A program made the position numbers and the translations under genes. A stretch of 64,000 nucleotides of DNA from Hoeflea_A sp963921345 (GTDB lineage: Bacteria > Pseudomonadota > Alphaproteobacteria > Rhizobiales > Rhizobiaceae), in NCBI GenBank assembly GCA_963921345.3, contig CAWUFE020000007.1:1860001-1924000 (forward strand). Direction: 5' to 3'. Shown piece after piece: positions 50,938 through 59,932 of this stretch (the first letter of the stretch is position 1; the number at the start of each line of letters is the position of its first letter). A model generated the notes under the pieces. That model had not been told where the DNA came from, searched no databases, and saw nothing but the letters and a program-made list of their open reading frames with translations.

Positions 50938-51011
50938 TCGGCTGACTTGAATCCGGCTGGCAATCACCCCACACTCAGCTTCCCGTTTTGCAACCCGGAA
51001 GTCCGTGACGA

Positions 51012-51980
51012 ATGAAAAAGCTCCTCATCGTACAACCTGTGCATGACAAGGCCATGGAATTGCTGAAAAGCCGGGCGGATGTCACCGTTGAGGTCATCGA
51101 CGAGCCGACCGACGAGAACCTGCTGCACCACATCCGCGACGCGGACGCGATGACGGTGCGGATGGCGGAACTGAGCGAGGAACTGCTTTCCCAGGCCCCT
51201 CGCCTGCGGGTCATTTCGCGTCATGGCGTCGGCTATGACAACATTCCGGTGGAGTACTGCACTCGAAACGGGATTCCGGTGACCGTGGTCGGTCCGGTCA
51301 ATTCAATTTCGGTTGCCGAGCACACGTTGTTCCTGATGCTGGCGGCCGCCCGCGTTGGGGTCGGCCTGGACAGCGCGGTGCGCGAAGGCCGGTTCTCGGC
51401 GCGCGGCCGGGTGCGCAGCGTCGAACTCAGCGGCAAGACCCTGCTGGTGATCGGTTACGGCAATATCGGTCGCCGGGTGGCGGAGCGGGCTCGGGCGCTG
51501 GGCATGAATATCTGCATCTACGATCCCCATCTGGCAACGCCCCAGGAAGCCGGTATCGCCCGGGTCGACGCTCTCGACGACGGCCTGCGCCAGGCCGATG
51601 TCGTCACCCTGCATGTGCCGCTGACCCATGAAACCCGCAACATGATCGGCGCCCGCGAACTGGCACTGCTGCCGCGCAACGCCATCGTGCTCAATGCCAG
51701 CCGGGGTGGCTTGCTGGACGAGGCGGCGCTGGTCGCGGCCGTCGCCTCGGGCGCCCTGCACGGCGCCGGGCTGGATGTGTTCGAAACCGAACCGCTCCCA
51801 ACAGATTCTCCGCTGGTTGCCGAAAAGCGCATCGTGCTGAGCCCGCATTCCGCCTCCCTGACCGAGGACACGCTGGTCGCCATGGGAATCAAGACAATCG
51901 AGAACGCCCTGGCCGGTCTGGAAGGACAGCTGGACCCCGATCTGGTCGTCAACAGGCAGGTGCTCGACACACCTGGCTAA
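51012..51980 (+). CDS. D-2-hydroxyacid dehydrogenase (NAD-dependent, SerA-like)
   Basis: The 322-residue enzyme has an NAD-binding GYGNIGRR motif at about 148-155, the catalytic Arg in NASRGGLLDE, a Glu soon after and the catalytic His in LSPHSASLTEDT. It would interconvert a 2-oxoacid and the D-2-hydroxyacid. No ACT domain, so it is not the regulated form of phosphoglycerate dehydrogenase. Before the IS inserted, its start lay 66 bp after the LysR stop, so the LysR was probably co-transcribed with it. Its stop overlaps the convergent LysR gene by four bases. Confidence 0.9.
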   Translation: MKKLLIVQPVHDKAMELLKSRADVTVEVIDEPTDENLLHHIRDADAMTVRMAELSEELLSQAPRLRVISRHGVGYDNIPVEYCTRNGIPVTVVGPVNSISVAEHTLFLMLAAARVGVGLDSAVREGRFSARGRVRSVELSGKTLLVIGYGNIGRRVAERARALGMNICIYDPHLATPQEAGIARVDALDDGLRQADVVTLHVPLTHETRNMIGARELALLPRNAIVLNASRGGLLDEAALVAAVASGALHGAGLDVFETEPLPTDSPLVAEKRIVLSPHSASLTEDTLVAMGIKTIENALAGLEGQLDPDLVVNRQVLDTPG

Positions 51981-52849
51981 CCGACCTCCTGGGCAGCAAT
52001 GCTGCGGAAGCCTGCTATCGCCCTTTCGAGCGCCTCCGGATCCATCGGATCGGCCCGGTAGACCATATAGGCCGGACGCCTCAGAACCGGCGCACCGTCC
52101 AGCGGAAACAGGCGCCCCTCATCGATCAACGGCTGCACCACACGCACCGGAAAGTAGCCGGACCCGCCATTTTTGAGGATGTACTGCAACCCAAGCGCAC
52201 CGAGACCGACGGAAACCGCGGCGGTCCGCATTTCCGGGAACGCCTCGGCGTGGGCACCGAGAAAAACGTCGCCCCAATCGATGAAAACATAGTCCTCGAC
52301 CCAGCCCAAACTGAGTTCGCGCGGCTCTGTGGCCACGAGAATGAGTTTTTCCTCCAGCAGCTTCTCGATCTCAAGGCCCGGGCTGCGGCGCGGCTGATAC
52401 ATGATCCCTATATCGAGCAGGCCGTCGGAAAGCTGCCGCATCTGGCTCGGGGAATAGTCCGCCTCGATGCGCAATGCGACATCGGGCATTTCCTTGCGCA
52501 TCCATGCCATCCAGTCGAGGACCAGTTGCTCCCACAGGCTGACCTGCGCGCCGACGGAAAGCACACTGCGAAATCCCGGCGCTAACGCGACGGCGTGCTG
52601 CGACTTCTGCCAGAGGCGCTGCATGGCGCTGGCATATTCGTGAAACTGAACGCCGGCCGCGGTAAGTTCGCACCCCGAATGGCTGCGGTTGAGCAGCGGG
52701 TGTCCGACCCTCTCCTCCAGCGCCTTGATGCGGGCGCTGGCTGTCGACTGGGTGACGTTCAGGTTTTCCGCGGCGCGGTTGAAATTGCCGGTTTGGGCGA
52801 CCTCGAGGAAGGTCCAGATGTGATCCAGGTTCATGGGTACGGCTCTCAA
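51977..52849 (-). CDS. LysR-family transcriptional regulator
   Basis: This 290-residue protein begins MNLDHIWTFLEVAQTGNFNR after a three-residue lead-in and has an HTH AENLNVTQSTASARIKALEE and an inducer domain starting FRSVLSVGAQVSLWEQL. It is divergent from the DMT exporter gene and convergent with the dehydrogenase. GAATATTC and CAATCGATTG palindromes lie in the divergent gap. Confidence 0.88.
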   Translation of the reverse strand: MRAVPMNLDHIWTFLEVAQTGNFNRAAENLNVTQSTASARIKALEERVGHPLLNRSHSGCELTAAGVQFHEYASAMQRLWQKSQHAVALAPGFRSVLSVGAQVSLWEQLVLDWMAWMRKEMPDVALRIEADYSPSQMRQLSDGLLDIGIMYQPRRSPGLEIEKLLEEKLILVATEPRELSLGWVEDYVFIDWGDVFLGAHAEAFPEMRTAAVSVGLGALGLQYILKNGGSGYFPVRVVQPLIDEGRLFPLDGAPVLRRPAYMVYRADPMDPEALERAIAGFRSIAAQEVG

Positions 52850-52875
52850 TCGGAATCTTCGATCAAAACTACTAA

Positions 52876-52904
52876 GAATATTCGCTTCTCAAATCAATCG
52901 ATTG
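52876..52904. promoter_or_regulatory. Two palindromes between LysR and DMT exporter
   Basis: GAATATTC at 52876-52883 and CAATCGATTG at 52895-52904 are perfect palindromes 11 bases apart in the 100-bp divergent gap. Candidate regulator sites for the LysR at 51977. Confidence 0.4.
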
Positions 52905-52949
52905 CCGGCACCCTGTAGCGACAATTTCCCCTCGCAACGGTGAGGCACA

Positions 52950-53957
52950 ATGTCAGTCGTCAATCAGAGAGTACCGGCTGCGCCGCTCGGCTATTTGCCT
53001 GTCGTCAAGGATTCGCCCGTGCAGGGCATCCTGCTGATCGCGTTCGGCATCGCCCTGTTCAGCCTCCAGGACGTCATCATCCGCTGGATCGGAGACACCT
53101 ATCCGGCATTCGAGATCGTTTTCGTCCGCGGGCTCGTCGCGCTCGTTCCGATCGGCGCAATGGTCTATTTTAGCGGCGGCTTTTCGACGTTGCGGACGCA
53201 ATACCCACGCCTCAACATCCTGCGCGGCGTGCTGGCCATGATGTCCTACACCGCCTACTACATGGCGATGATGGCCATGCCGATCGCCGAGGCGACGGCG
53301 ATCTTCTTCGTGTCGCCGCTTCTGGTCACGCTGTTTTCGGCCCTGTTCCTGAAAGAACCGGTCGGCCTGCGCCGCTGGGCCGCCGTGCTCGTCGGCTTTG
53401 CCGGCGTGGTGGTTATATTCCGACCCGGCTCGGGGTTGACCGATCCCGTGGTCTTGCTGCCGCTGCTTGCTGCCGTCACCTATGCAACCAGCTCCATCCT
53501 GACGCGGCGGATCGGCAAGTCGCAGACCGGTGCAAGCCTCGCCTTCTACGCCATGGCAGTGTTCGTGGTCTTCAGCGGGCTGTTCGGCGCGCTCATCGGC
53601 GACGGCAGATTCGCGTCCTTCGAGCATCCGAGCATCGCCTTCCTGGTGCGAGCCTGGACGGTGCCGAGCGCCTTCGACCTGGCACTTATGAGCATCTGCG
53701 GTGCCATCGCGGCGATCGGATTCTTCTGCCTGGCGCAGGGTTACAGGATCGCGCCGGCAAGCACGGTTGCGCCTTTCGAATTCGTGGCCATGCCGCTGGC
53801 CATGCTGTGGGGTTTGCTGATCTGGGCCGAAGTCCCCTCGCCGACAACCATCGTAGGTGTGCTTTTGATTGTCGGCAGCGGACTTTACGTTCTCAATCGC
53901 GAGGCGGTTCGCAAACGGCCGTTGACGACCGGACGCGGACTGCGGCTGCGATTGTAG
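52950..53957 (+). CDS. DMT-superfamily (EamA) exporter
   Basis: The 335-residue membrane protein has about ten hydrophobic spans in two EamA repeats, GLVALVPIGAMVYFSGGFST and later PFEFVAMPLAMLWGLLIWAE. AIFFVSPLLVTLFSALFLKE ends the first repeat. EamA proteins export small metabolites such as amino acids or sugar derivatives. Substrate unknown. GAGG precedes the ATG. A bidirectional terminator follows. Confidence 0.88.
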   Translation: MSVVNQRVPAAPLGYLPVVKDSPVQGILLIAFGIALFSLQDVIIRWIGDTYPAFEIVFVRGLVALVPIGAMVYFSGGFSTLRTQYPRLNILRGVLAMMSYTAYYMAMMAMPIAEATAIFFVSPLLVTLFSALFLKEPVGLRRWAAVLVGFAGVVVIFRPGSGLTDPVVLLPLLAAVTYATSSILTRRIGKSQTGASLAFYAMAVFVVFSGLFGALIGDGRFASFEHPSIAFLVRAWTVPSAFDLALMSICGAIAAIGFFCLAQGYRIAPASTVAPFEFVAMPLAMLWGLLIWAEVPSPTTIVGVLLIVGSGLYVLNREAVRKRPLTTGRGLRLRL

Positions 53958-53967
53958 GCCCGATAAG

Positions 53968-54000
53968 GCGCGGATCCGACTCTCCCGTACGGATCCGCGC
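53968..54000. terminator. Bidirectional terminator between exporter and suyB
   Basis: GCGCGGATCCG pairs perfectly (11 bp) with CGGATCCGCGC around an 11-base loop between two convergent genes. Confidence 0.7.
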
Positions 54001-54023
54001 TCATTCAATTCCGGAGTGAACTG

Positions 54024-55205
54024 CTACGCGCTGCGATACAGCTTGGTCATCGAAAACTCGCGATGACCGAGAGCCTCGGCAGCGGTGTTTCGCCCATTGG
54101 CGGTGCGGCGGATCATGTCGATCAGCGAGTCCCCGGCTTCGTCGATCGTCATGTCGCGCCGCAGGATGCCGGACACATCCACATCGACATGCTCGCTCAT
54201 GGTGCGGATGGTCCGCGGGTTGGCGCTGATCTTGATGACCGGCACGATCGGGTTGCCGATGACATTGCCCTGGCCGGTCGGGAATGTGTGAACGACATAG
54301 CCGCCAGCGGCCATCAGCGTCACGCATTCGGCGGCAGCCGAAGAGGTGTCCATGAAATAGAGACCGTTGCCCGAACGCGGCGCCTCCGCCGGCTCGAGAA
54401 TATCGATGAACTGCGACGATCGGCCGATCTTTTCCAGATTGCCCAGCGCCTTTTCCTCGATTGTCGTTAGGCCGCCCTCGATATTGCCTTTGGTCGGCTG
54501 GCTGTCGGACAGATCGTCGGTCTGGTGGGCGAAAATCACCTCGTCCTGATAGGCCTTCCACATCCGGTACCAGCGTTCGCCGACCTTCGGATTGATGGCC
54601 CTGGCCCGACAGATGTGTTCGGCACCGGTGATTTCGGAGGTTTCGCCGAAACAGCCATAGATCCCTTCGGGCAGCAGCTTGTCGTACATGTTGCCGACGG
54701 TCGGACAGGACCCCAGCCCGGTGGTCGTGTCGCTCTCGCCGCACTTGGTCGAGATCCACAGATCCGACATCGCGCATTCCTCGCGCAGCAGTTCGCTGGC
54801 GAAGTGCACCATATCCTTGGCCGTCCGTGACGCGTCCATGATGGTGCGAAGATCGCCGTTCTGCTCGATCGAGAATCCAGCGACTGGCTTGCCCGTTTCG
54901 GCGATCCCGTCGACGACGCGCTGTGTCCAGGAGGGTTCGATGCCGATCACCACGCAGGCGGCGACATTCGGGTTGCTGCCGGTGCCGATGAGTGTGCGGA
55001 AATGCAGCTCCAGATCCTCACCGAACTGAAGCCGCCCGTAAGCGTGGGGTATGGCCAGCGTGCCCTTGATGTTGTTGGCGACGGCTTCGCAGGCGGCATT
55101 GGAGATATCGTCCAGCGGCAGGATGACGACATGGTTGCGAACACCGACGCGGCCGTTTTCCCTGCGATAGCCCTGAACGGTGAGATTGGTGTAGTTTGCG
55201 GTCAT
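54024..55205 (-). CDS. suyB: (R)-sulfolactate sulfo-lyase large subunit SuyB
   Basis: This 393-residue UxaA-family lyase subunit reads YRRENGRVGVRNHVVILPLD, then NNIKGTLAIPHAYGRLQFGE, KCGESDTTTGLGSCPTVGN, SQPTKGNIEGGLTTIEEKAL and FPTGQGNVIGNP. These are also found in altronate dehydratase large subunits. Together with the separate SAF-domain subunit, and the HpsN/O/P genes upstream, SuyB is the better reading. It cleaves sulfolactate to pyruvate and sulfite. Last gene of the operon, 11 bp after suyA. UxaA-type altronate dehydratase is the alternative. Confidence 0.8.
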   Translation of the reverse strand: MTANYTNLTVQGYRRENGRVGVRNHVVILPLDDISNAACEAVANNIKGTLAIPHAYGRLQFGEDLELHFRTLIGTGSNPNVAACVVIGIEPSWTQRVVDGIAETGKPVAGFSIEQNGDLRTIMDASRTAKDMVHFASELLREECAMSDLWISTKCGESDTTTGLGSCPTVGNMYDKLLPEGIYGCFGETSEITGAEHICRARAINPKVGERWYRMWKAYQDEVIFAHQTDDLSDSQPTKGNIEGGLTTIEEKALGNLEKIGRSSQFIDILEPAEAPRSGNGLYFMDTSSAAAECVTLMAAGGYVVHTFPTGQGNVIGNPIVPVIKISANPRTIRTMSEHVDVDVSGILRRDMTIDEAGDSLIDMIRRTANGRNTAAEALGHREFSMTKLYRSA

Positions 55206-55216
55206 TGGCGGCGTCC

Positions 55217-55507
55217 CTACCAGCGTTTGGTCTTGCAGTTGTGTGTGTGGAGGTGGTCGCCGCGCGCCACATCCGCGACAATCCGGCCGATATCCTCGCC
55301 ATATTTGACCGCTGTATCGCCGGCCTTCATGTCCTGAAGCGCAATCTTGTGACCGATCGGGACATCCTGCCTGGCGGTCAGCCGGAACGTCGAATTGTCC
55401 CGCGTGACGCAGCAGAGCATGTCGGTCTCGGCCTTGAGGTCCTCGATGACGACGACGCCGACATTGTCGCTATGATCATGCACCAGAAGGTGGGGCGGCT
55501 CAGACAT
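55217..55507 (-). CDS. suyA: (R)-sulfolactate sulfo-lyase small subunit SuyA
   Basis: The 96-residue SAF-domain protein (MSEPPHLLVHDHSDNVGVVV, ending HTHNCKTKRW) is a stand-alone version of the UxaA N-terminal domain. Separate small and large subunits are the SuyAB arrangement. GTTAR/DVPIGHKIALQDM is the SAF beta-clip. AAGGAGAAACC precedes the ATG and the stop of hpsP overlaps the start by 8 bases. Confidence 0.8.
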   Translation of the reverse strand: MSEPPHLLVHDHSDNVGVVVIEDLKAETDMLCCVTRDNSTFRLTARQDVPIGHKIALQDMKAGDTAVKYGEDIGRIVADVARGDHLHTHNCKTKRW

Positions 55508-56513
55508 TGGTTTCTCCTTGTTCTTGGGGTTTCAGGATGACCTTGGGCGCTGCCGTGCGCCCGGCCAGAATATCTTCAAAAGCGGACTGACCGGCACCGA
55601 GCGGCCGCCTGTCCATCCAGTCGAGCGGCCCCATGCGGCCATCGCAAATGGCCTGGGCGGTCGCCGCGAAATCGTCTTTTGAATAGGTGTAGGTGCCGAT
55701 CAGCGTGATTTCCTGCAGGGTGAGCCGGCGGAAGTCGAGATGACCTTCGCCGCCTCCGAGGCCGATATGCATCACCACACCCCCGGGCCGCACCCTCGAG
55801 ATCGCCTGTGCGTGGGTAGCGTCGATGCCGACGGCGTCGATGACCAGGTCGAAATCGTCAACCGTTCGGATGTCTTCAGGTGCGGCTGTCCGCAGGTCCA
55901 GATGTCGATCCAGATAATCGCGTCTGATGGCGTTCGGTTCCGAGATGAGGACGTTCCCGGCCCCATTCGCCGACAGGCTGAGTGCGGCGCCGACGCCGAT
56001 GGCGCCACCCCCGATCACCAGCACTCCGGCCTCTTCCAGCGGCACGAACAGCGCCCGGCGCGCCAGCCTCGTGGCATGCCATCCGCAGGCGAAGGGTTCG
56101 GCCAGCGACGCGGCATCGAACGAAATCGCATCCGGGATCTCGAACAGATTGTCCGGCGGAATGGCGACCAGCTGAGCGAAAGCACCCGGAAGCGGATGCA
56201 TGGAGATGATCTGGCGATCCGGGCAGATGTTTTCGCGCCCCGACCGGCAAGCCGCACAGCGACCGCACGTCACCAGCGGATTGACGGTGACCCGCCGACC
56301 GGCCGGTTCGCCGGTCACCACCACGCCGGCGGCTTCGTGGCCGAGGATCAGCGGTGGCGGCCTGCGGTCGTCATGCCCCAGAAAGGCGTGCATGTCGGAA
56401 CCGCATATGCCGACGCTCTCGACCTTCACCAGGACGTCGTCGGCGGTGGGGGTCGGTTCATCGATTGCCCGCATTTCGAGCCGCTTCTGACCAGTGTAGA
56501 CGAGCGCTCTCAT
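55500..56513 (-). CDS. hpsP: Zinc alcohol dehydrogenase, HpsP-like
   Basis: This 337-residue medium-chain dehydrogenase has a catalytic-zinc Cys in GICGSDMH, the His of GHEAAG, structural-zinc cysteines in CGRCAACRSGRENIC, and coenzyme motif VIGGGAIGVGAALSL. In the DHPS pathway HpsO and HpsP together interconvert the two DHPS enantiomers through the ketone. The start at 56513 overlaps the SDR stop by four bases (ATGA), which sets the reading. The frame runs upstream to 56579 inside the SDR. Sugar-alcohol dehydrogenase is an alternative. Confidence 0.8.
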   Translation of the reverse strand: MRALVYTGQKRLEMRAIDEPTPTADDVLVKVESVGICGSDMHAFLGHDDRRPPPLILGHEAAGVVVTGEPAGRRVTVNPLVTCGRCAACRSGRENICPDRQIISMHPLPGAFAQLVAIPPDNLFEIPDAISFDAASLAEPFACGWHATRLARRALFVPLEEAGVLVIGGGAIGVGAALSLSANGAGNVLISEPNAIRRDYLDRHLDLRTAAPEDIRTVDDFDLVIDAVGIDATHAQAISRVRPGGVVMHIGLGGGEGHLDFRRLTLQEITLIGTYTYSKDDFAATAQAICDGRMGPLDWMDRRPLGAGQSAFEDILAGRTAAPKVILKPQEQGETNV

Positions 56514-57268
56514 TTGGCCGTGAACCCTCCATCCACCATCAGGACCTGACCGGTGACATAGGCCGACGCGTCGGAACACAGGAACAGGACCGGACCGTCA
56601 ATGTCCTCCACTTCGCCATTGCGTCCGATACAGGTCTGGCGGGCGTTGCGCCCCGCCCGCTGCGGGTCGTCGAAAACGGCCGCGGTCAGTTCGGTGCGGA
56701 AAAATCCCGGACCGATGGCATTGACGTTGATGCCAAAACGCGACCAGGCTTCCGCCATTGCCCGAGTCAACTGCCCGATGCCGGCTTTCGACGCCCCGTA
56801 GGACAGCCCGGACGGAAATGCCCGCGTGGTCTGCAGCGAAGCAAAATTGACGATCCGTCCCCAGCCTCTGCTTTTCATCGACGGGACGAACGCCTGGCTG
56901 AGGAAGAACGGAGCCGCGAGATTGAGATCGAGCGTGAGATCCCAGCCATCCGCGGTGACGTCGTCGGCCGCTTCCCGGGTGTTGATCCCGGCCGCATGGA
57001 CGACGATATCGGGTGCGCCATATTCCCTGGCAACCGCTTCGGCCAGCTCGCCCAACCGTTCCCGCTGCGCCAGATCGAACGGCACGATCGCCGCTTTGCC
57101 CGCCGCATCGTCGCGCCACGCCTCGAGATTGCCGGTGCGACGGGCAACACCCACCACGCGCGCTCCCGCCGCGACGAGCACATCGGCGGCACGACGCCCC
57201 AGCCCGGAACTCGCGCCGGTGACGCAGGCGACTTTTCCAGTGAGGTCGAACAGATCGTCAAAACCCAT
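56510..57268 (-). CDS. hpsO: Short-chain dehydrogenase/reductase, HpsO-like
   Basis: The 252-residue Rossmann oxidoreductase has TGASSGLGRRAADVL for coenzyme binding, AGINTREAADDV, the catalytic YGASKAGIG with Tyr and Lys, and the closing VTGQVLMVDGG. Next to hpsP and hpsN it should oxidise S-DHPS to the ketone. Nine bases lie between the HpsN stop and its start. Generic SDR function is the alternative. Confidence 0.82.
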   Translation of the reverse strand: MGFDDLFDLTGKVACVTGASSGLGRRAADVLVAAGARVVGVARRTGNLEAWRDDAAGKAAIVPFDLAQRERLGELAEAVAREYGAPDIVVHAAGINTREAADDVTADGWDLTLDLNLAAPFFLSQAFVPSMKSRGWGRIVNFASLQTTRAFPSGLSYGASKAGIGQLTRAMAEAWSRFGINVNAIGPGFFRTELTAAVFDDPQRAGRNARQTCIGRNGEVEDIDGPVLFLCSDASAYVTGQVLMVDGGFTAK

Positions 57269-57277
57269 CGGCCAGCC

Positions 57278-58585
57278 TCACTCATGCGCCGACAGATCGA
57301 ACGTCTCGTCCGGGAAATACTTCTTCAGACGGATATCGGCCGTCCGCGCGTGTCCTTCCATTCCCTCGAGACGCGAGATGCGGGCGGTGGCTTCGGCGAC
57401 CGGCCTGGCCCCTTCCCGCGTTGCCCTCTGCCAGGTCACGATCTTCATGTATTTGTGCACCGACAGCCCGCCGGTATAGCTGGCGGCACCCGAGGTCGGC
57501 AGCACGTGGTTCGTGCCGGAGGCCTTGTCTCCGAAGGCAACCGTCGTCTCTTCGCCCAGGAACAACGAGCCGTAGCACTGAAGGCGATCGAGCCACCACG
57601 GCAGGTCTTCGGCCTGAACGGTCAGATGCTCCGGCGCGTATTCGTCTGCGGTTTCGGCCATCTCCTCGCGATCCGCACAGAGGATGACCTCGGCATAGTC
57701 CCGCCACGCGGCTTCCGCGTTCGCCCGATTGGTTTCCGGCAGGTCCGCGATCAGGGTAGGCACCAGGCCCAATACCTGTTCTGCGAGCGCCCGCGTGTCG
57801 GTCACCAGCCAGACCGGCGAGTTGTATCCGTGCTCCGCCTGGCCGACCAGGTCGGCGGCAACGATCGCCGGATCCGCACTGGCGTCGGCTACGATCAGGC
57901 TGTCGGTCGGCCCGGCGAACATGTCGATCCCCACCCGGCCGAACAGGATGCGCTTCGCTTCGGCGACGAACTGGTTGCCCGGTCCGACCAGGATGTCGGC
58001 CCGCGGTTGTCCGAAGAGCCCGAATGCCATGGCGGCGACACCCTGCACGCCGCCCAGCGCCATAATCGTGTCGGCACCGCACAGGTCGGCCGTGTAGATG
58101 ATCGCCGGCGCAATTCCGACCCCGGGCCGCGGCGGCGAGCACGCGACGATGTGCCGGCAGCCGGCAACCTTGGCGGTGGTCACGGTCATGATGGCCGAGG
58201 CGATGTGGCTGTACCGCCCGCCGGGGACGTAGCACCCTGCGGCGTTGCACGGAATGCTCTTTTGTCCGGCAACGAGCCCGGGCACGATTTCGACCTCGAT
58301 ATCGCGCAGCGTTTCCTTTTGCGCTTCGGCAAAGCGACGCACATTGTCGTGGGCGAACTGGATGTCCCGTTTCAGCTTTTCGGGCACCAGCGCCGCCGCG
58401 GCGTCGATCTCCTGCCGGGTGAGAACGACGTTGCCGTCATACTTGTCGAAGCGGGCAGCATATTCGAGCGCCTTGTCGTCGCCGCCGGCCTCGATTTCGC
58501 TGAGGATCTCCCGCACGGTCGCCTGGACGTCGGCTGCATCACTGGCTGAGGTAAGAGGCGCTTTTTTCAGGTATTCGCGCGGCAT
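57278..58585 (-). CDS. hpsN: Sulfopropanediol 3-dehydrogenase HpsN (histidinol-dehydrogenase family)
   Basis: The 435-residue protein belongs to the HisD-family. The catalytic Glu-His pair appears in EYAPEHLTVQAED, and zinc ligands in GQAEHGYNS and ASGTNHVLPTSG. IVACSPPRPGVGIAPAIIYT and HARTADIRLKKYFP are closer to HpsN than to histidinol dehydrogenases, and no other his gene is near. HpsN oxidises R-DHPS to R-sulfolactate in two NAD-dependent steps. It follows the TRAP large permease by 9 bp. I am confident of the fold and fairly sure of the sulfonate role from context. Confidence 0.85.
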   Translation of the reverse strand: MPREYLKKAPLTSASDAADVQATVREILSEIEAGGDDKALEYAARFDKYDGNVVLTRQEIDAAAALVPEKLKRDIQFAHDNVRRFAEAQKETLRDIEVEIVPGLVAGQKSIPCNAAGCYVPGGRYSHIASAIMTVTTAKVAGCRHIVACSPPRPGVGIAPAIIYTADLCGADTIMALGGVQGVAAMAFGLFGQPRADILVGPGNQFVAEAKRILFGRVGIDMFAGPTDSLIVADASADPAIVAADLVGQAEHGYNSPVWLVTDTRALAEQVLGLVPTLIADLPETNRANAEAAWRDYAEVILCADREEMAETADEYAPEHLTVQAEDLPWWLDRLQCYGSLFLGEETTVAFGDKASGTNHVLPTSGAASYTGGLSVHKYMKIVTWQRATREGARPVAEATARISRLEGMEGHARTADIRLKKYFPDETFDLSAHE

Positions 58586-58594
58586 CGTTGGGTC

Positions 58595-59926
58595 CTATTT
58601 GTAGATGTCGGGGAGCAGCGTCGTCGAAATTGCCGGGATATAGGCAATCAGCAGCACGACGATGAGCATGAAGAAGACGAAGGGCACCGCCTTGGCGGCG
58701 ATCTTGAGGATCGACTCGCCCGTGATGCCGGAGACGACGAAGAGATTGAGCCCCAGCGGCGGCGTGATGAAGCCGACGCCCAGTGCGGTGATCATCATCA
58801 CGCAGAACTGGATTTCGTTCATGCCGATCTCGTCCGCCAGGGGCTTGAGGATCGGCGCCAGGATGACGATGTTCGGCGTGGTTTCCATCACGCAGCCGGC
58901 GGCGATGAGAATGCCGATCATCAGCAGGATGAGAAAGGCCGGCTGATCGGTGATCGACGTGACGGCGGCAACGAACCCCTGCGGCACGCCGAGGATCGCC
59001 AGCGCCTGGGCCAGGGGCAGCGAGAAGGCGATGATCGGCAGGATCACGCCATTGACCTTGGCAGAACTGACCAGCATGGCAGGAAAGTCGGCAAGCTTCA
59101 GCGTTCCGAGAACGAACCCGATGATGATGGTGACGATGACGGCGGTGGCGCCGGCTTCCGTCGGTGTCAGGTGACCGGAAAAAATCCCGTAGAAGATGAT
59201 GCCCGGCACCAGGAAGGCGTACCAGCCCGAGCGGATCGACCGGCCGACATTTCCCAGCCAGTCGCTGAACGGGATGTTGCCGCCGGATTCATAGGCGTGG
59301 ATCCGGTTCATCACGATGTTGGTGATCAGGATCGACCCAAGGATCGCCAGCCCCGGGATTAGCGCCGCCTGGAACAGGGTCGATGCGGAGATGCCCAGGA
59401 CGAGGCCGATGATGATGTAGGCGATCGATGGCGGGATCAGGATGCCCGTACAGGCGCCGGCGGCAACCAGGGCGCAGGCATAGGGGCGCGGATAGCCGGA
59501 TTCGACCAGCCGGTCGATGGTCATCCGACCCACGGCGGCGGCTCCGGCGGCATCCGAACCGGAGATCGCCGAAAACATGCCGCACACCAGAACGGTGGCG
59601 GAGCCGAACCCACCCTTGCTCCAGCAGGTCAACGCATCGGCCACGTCGAGAAACTTGCGGCTGAGTCCGGTCCGGACCAGCACGTCGCCGGTCAGGATGA
59701 AGAGCGGAACGGCGGTCAGCGCGAAGGCGTCGATGCCGTCGAACAGCGACTCGCCCAGCAACGAAAGCGGCAAGGCGCCCGACATCAGAAGCATCAGGAT
59801 GGCGGCGGAGCCGATCGCGGCCCAGACCGGCACAGCCAGCGCGCAAAGGAGCACGAAGGCGAGGACCGGAACGTAGAAGTCCCACCCCAGTTCGACCGTC
59901 TGCTGTAGCTGTTGATACAACATCAC
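58595..59926 (-). CDS. TRAP transporter large permease (DctM family)
   Basis: The 443-residue protein has about 12 membrane segments and the family segments FSAISGSDAAGAAAVGRMTI, GACTGILIPPSIAYIIIG and FITPPLGLNLFVVSG. It forms the sodium-driven pore. In hpsNOP-suyAB operons the matching TRAP system imports DHPS. GAGGTGG precedes the ATG. Confidence 0.92.
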   Translation of the reverse strand: MMLYQQLQQTVELGWDFYVPVLAFVLLCALAVPVWAAIGSAAILMLLMSGALPLSLLGESLFDGIDAFALTAVPLFILTGDVLVRTGLSRKFLDVADALTCWSKGGFGSATVLVCGMFSAISGSDAAGAAAVGRMTIDRLVESGYPRPYACALVAAGACTGILIPPSIAYIIIGLVLGISASTLFQAALIPGLAILGSILITNIVMNRIHAYESGGNIPFSDWLGNVGRSIRSGWYAFLVPGIIFYGIFSGHLTPTEAGATAVIVTIIIGFVLGTLKLADFPAMLVSSAKVNGVILPIIAFSLPLAQALAILGVPQGFVAAVTSITDQPAFLILLMIGILIAAGCVMETTPNIVILAPILKPLADEIGMNEIQFCVMMITALGVGFITPPLGLNLFVVSGITGESILKIAAKAVPFVFFMLIVVLLIAYIPAISTTLLPDIYK

Positions 59927-59932
59927 GCCACC

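Noticed and set aside
54024..55507. Altronate dehydratase (uxaA) reading for the two subunits
   Set aside because: Possible by family, but split small and large subunits next to HpsN/O/P and TRAP genes favour SuyAB. No other hexuronate genes are near.
56354..58549. 731-codon open frame on the plus strand
   Set aside because: It is antisense to the hpsN and SDR genes, with biased composition only.
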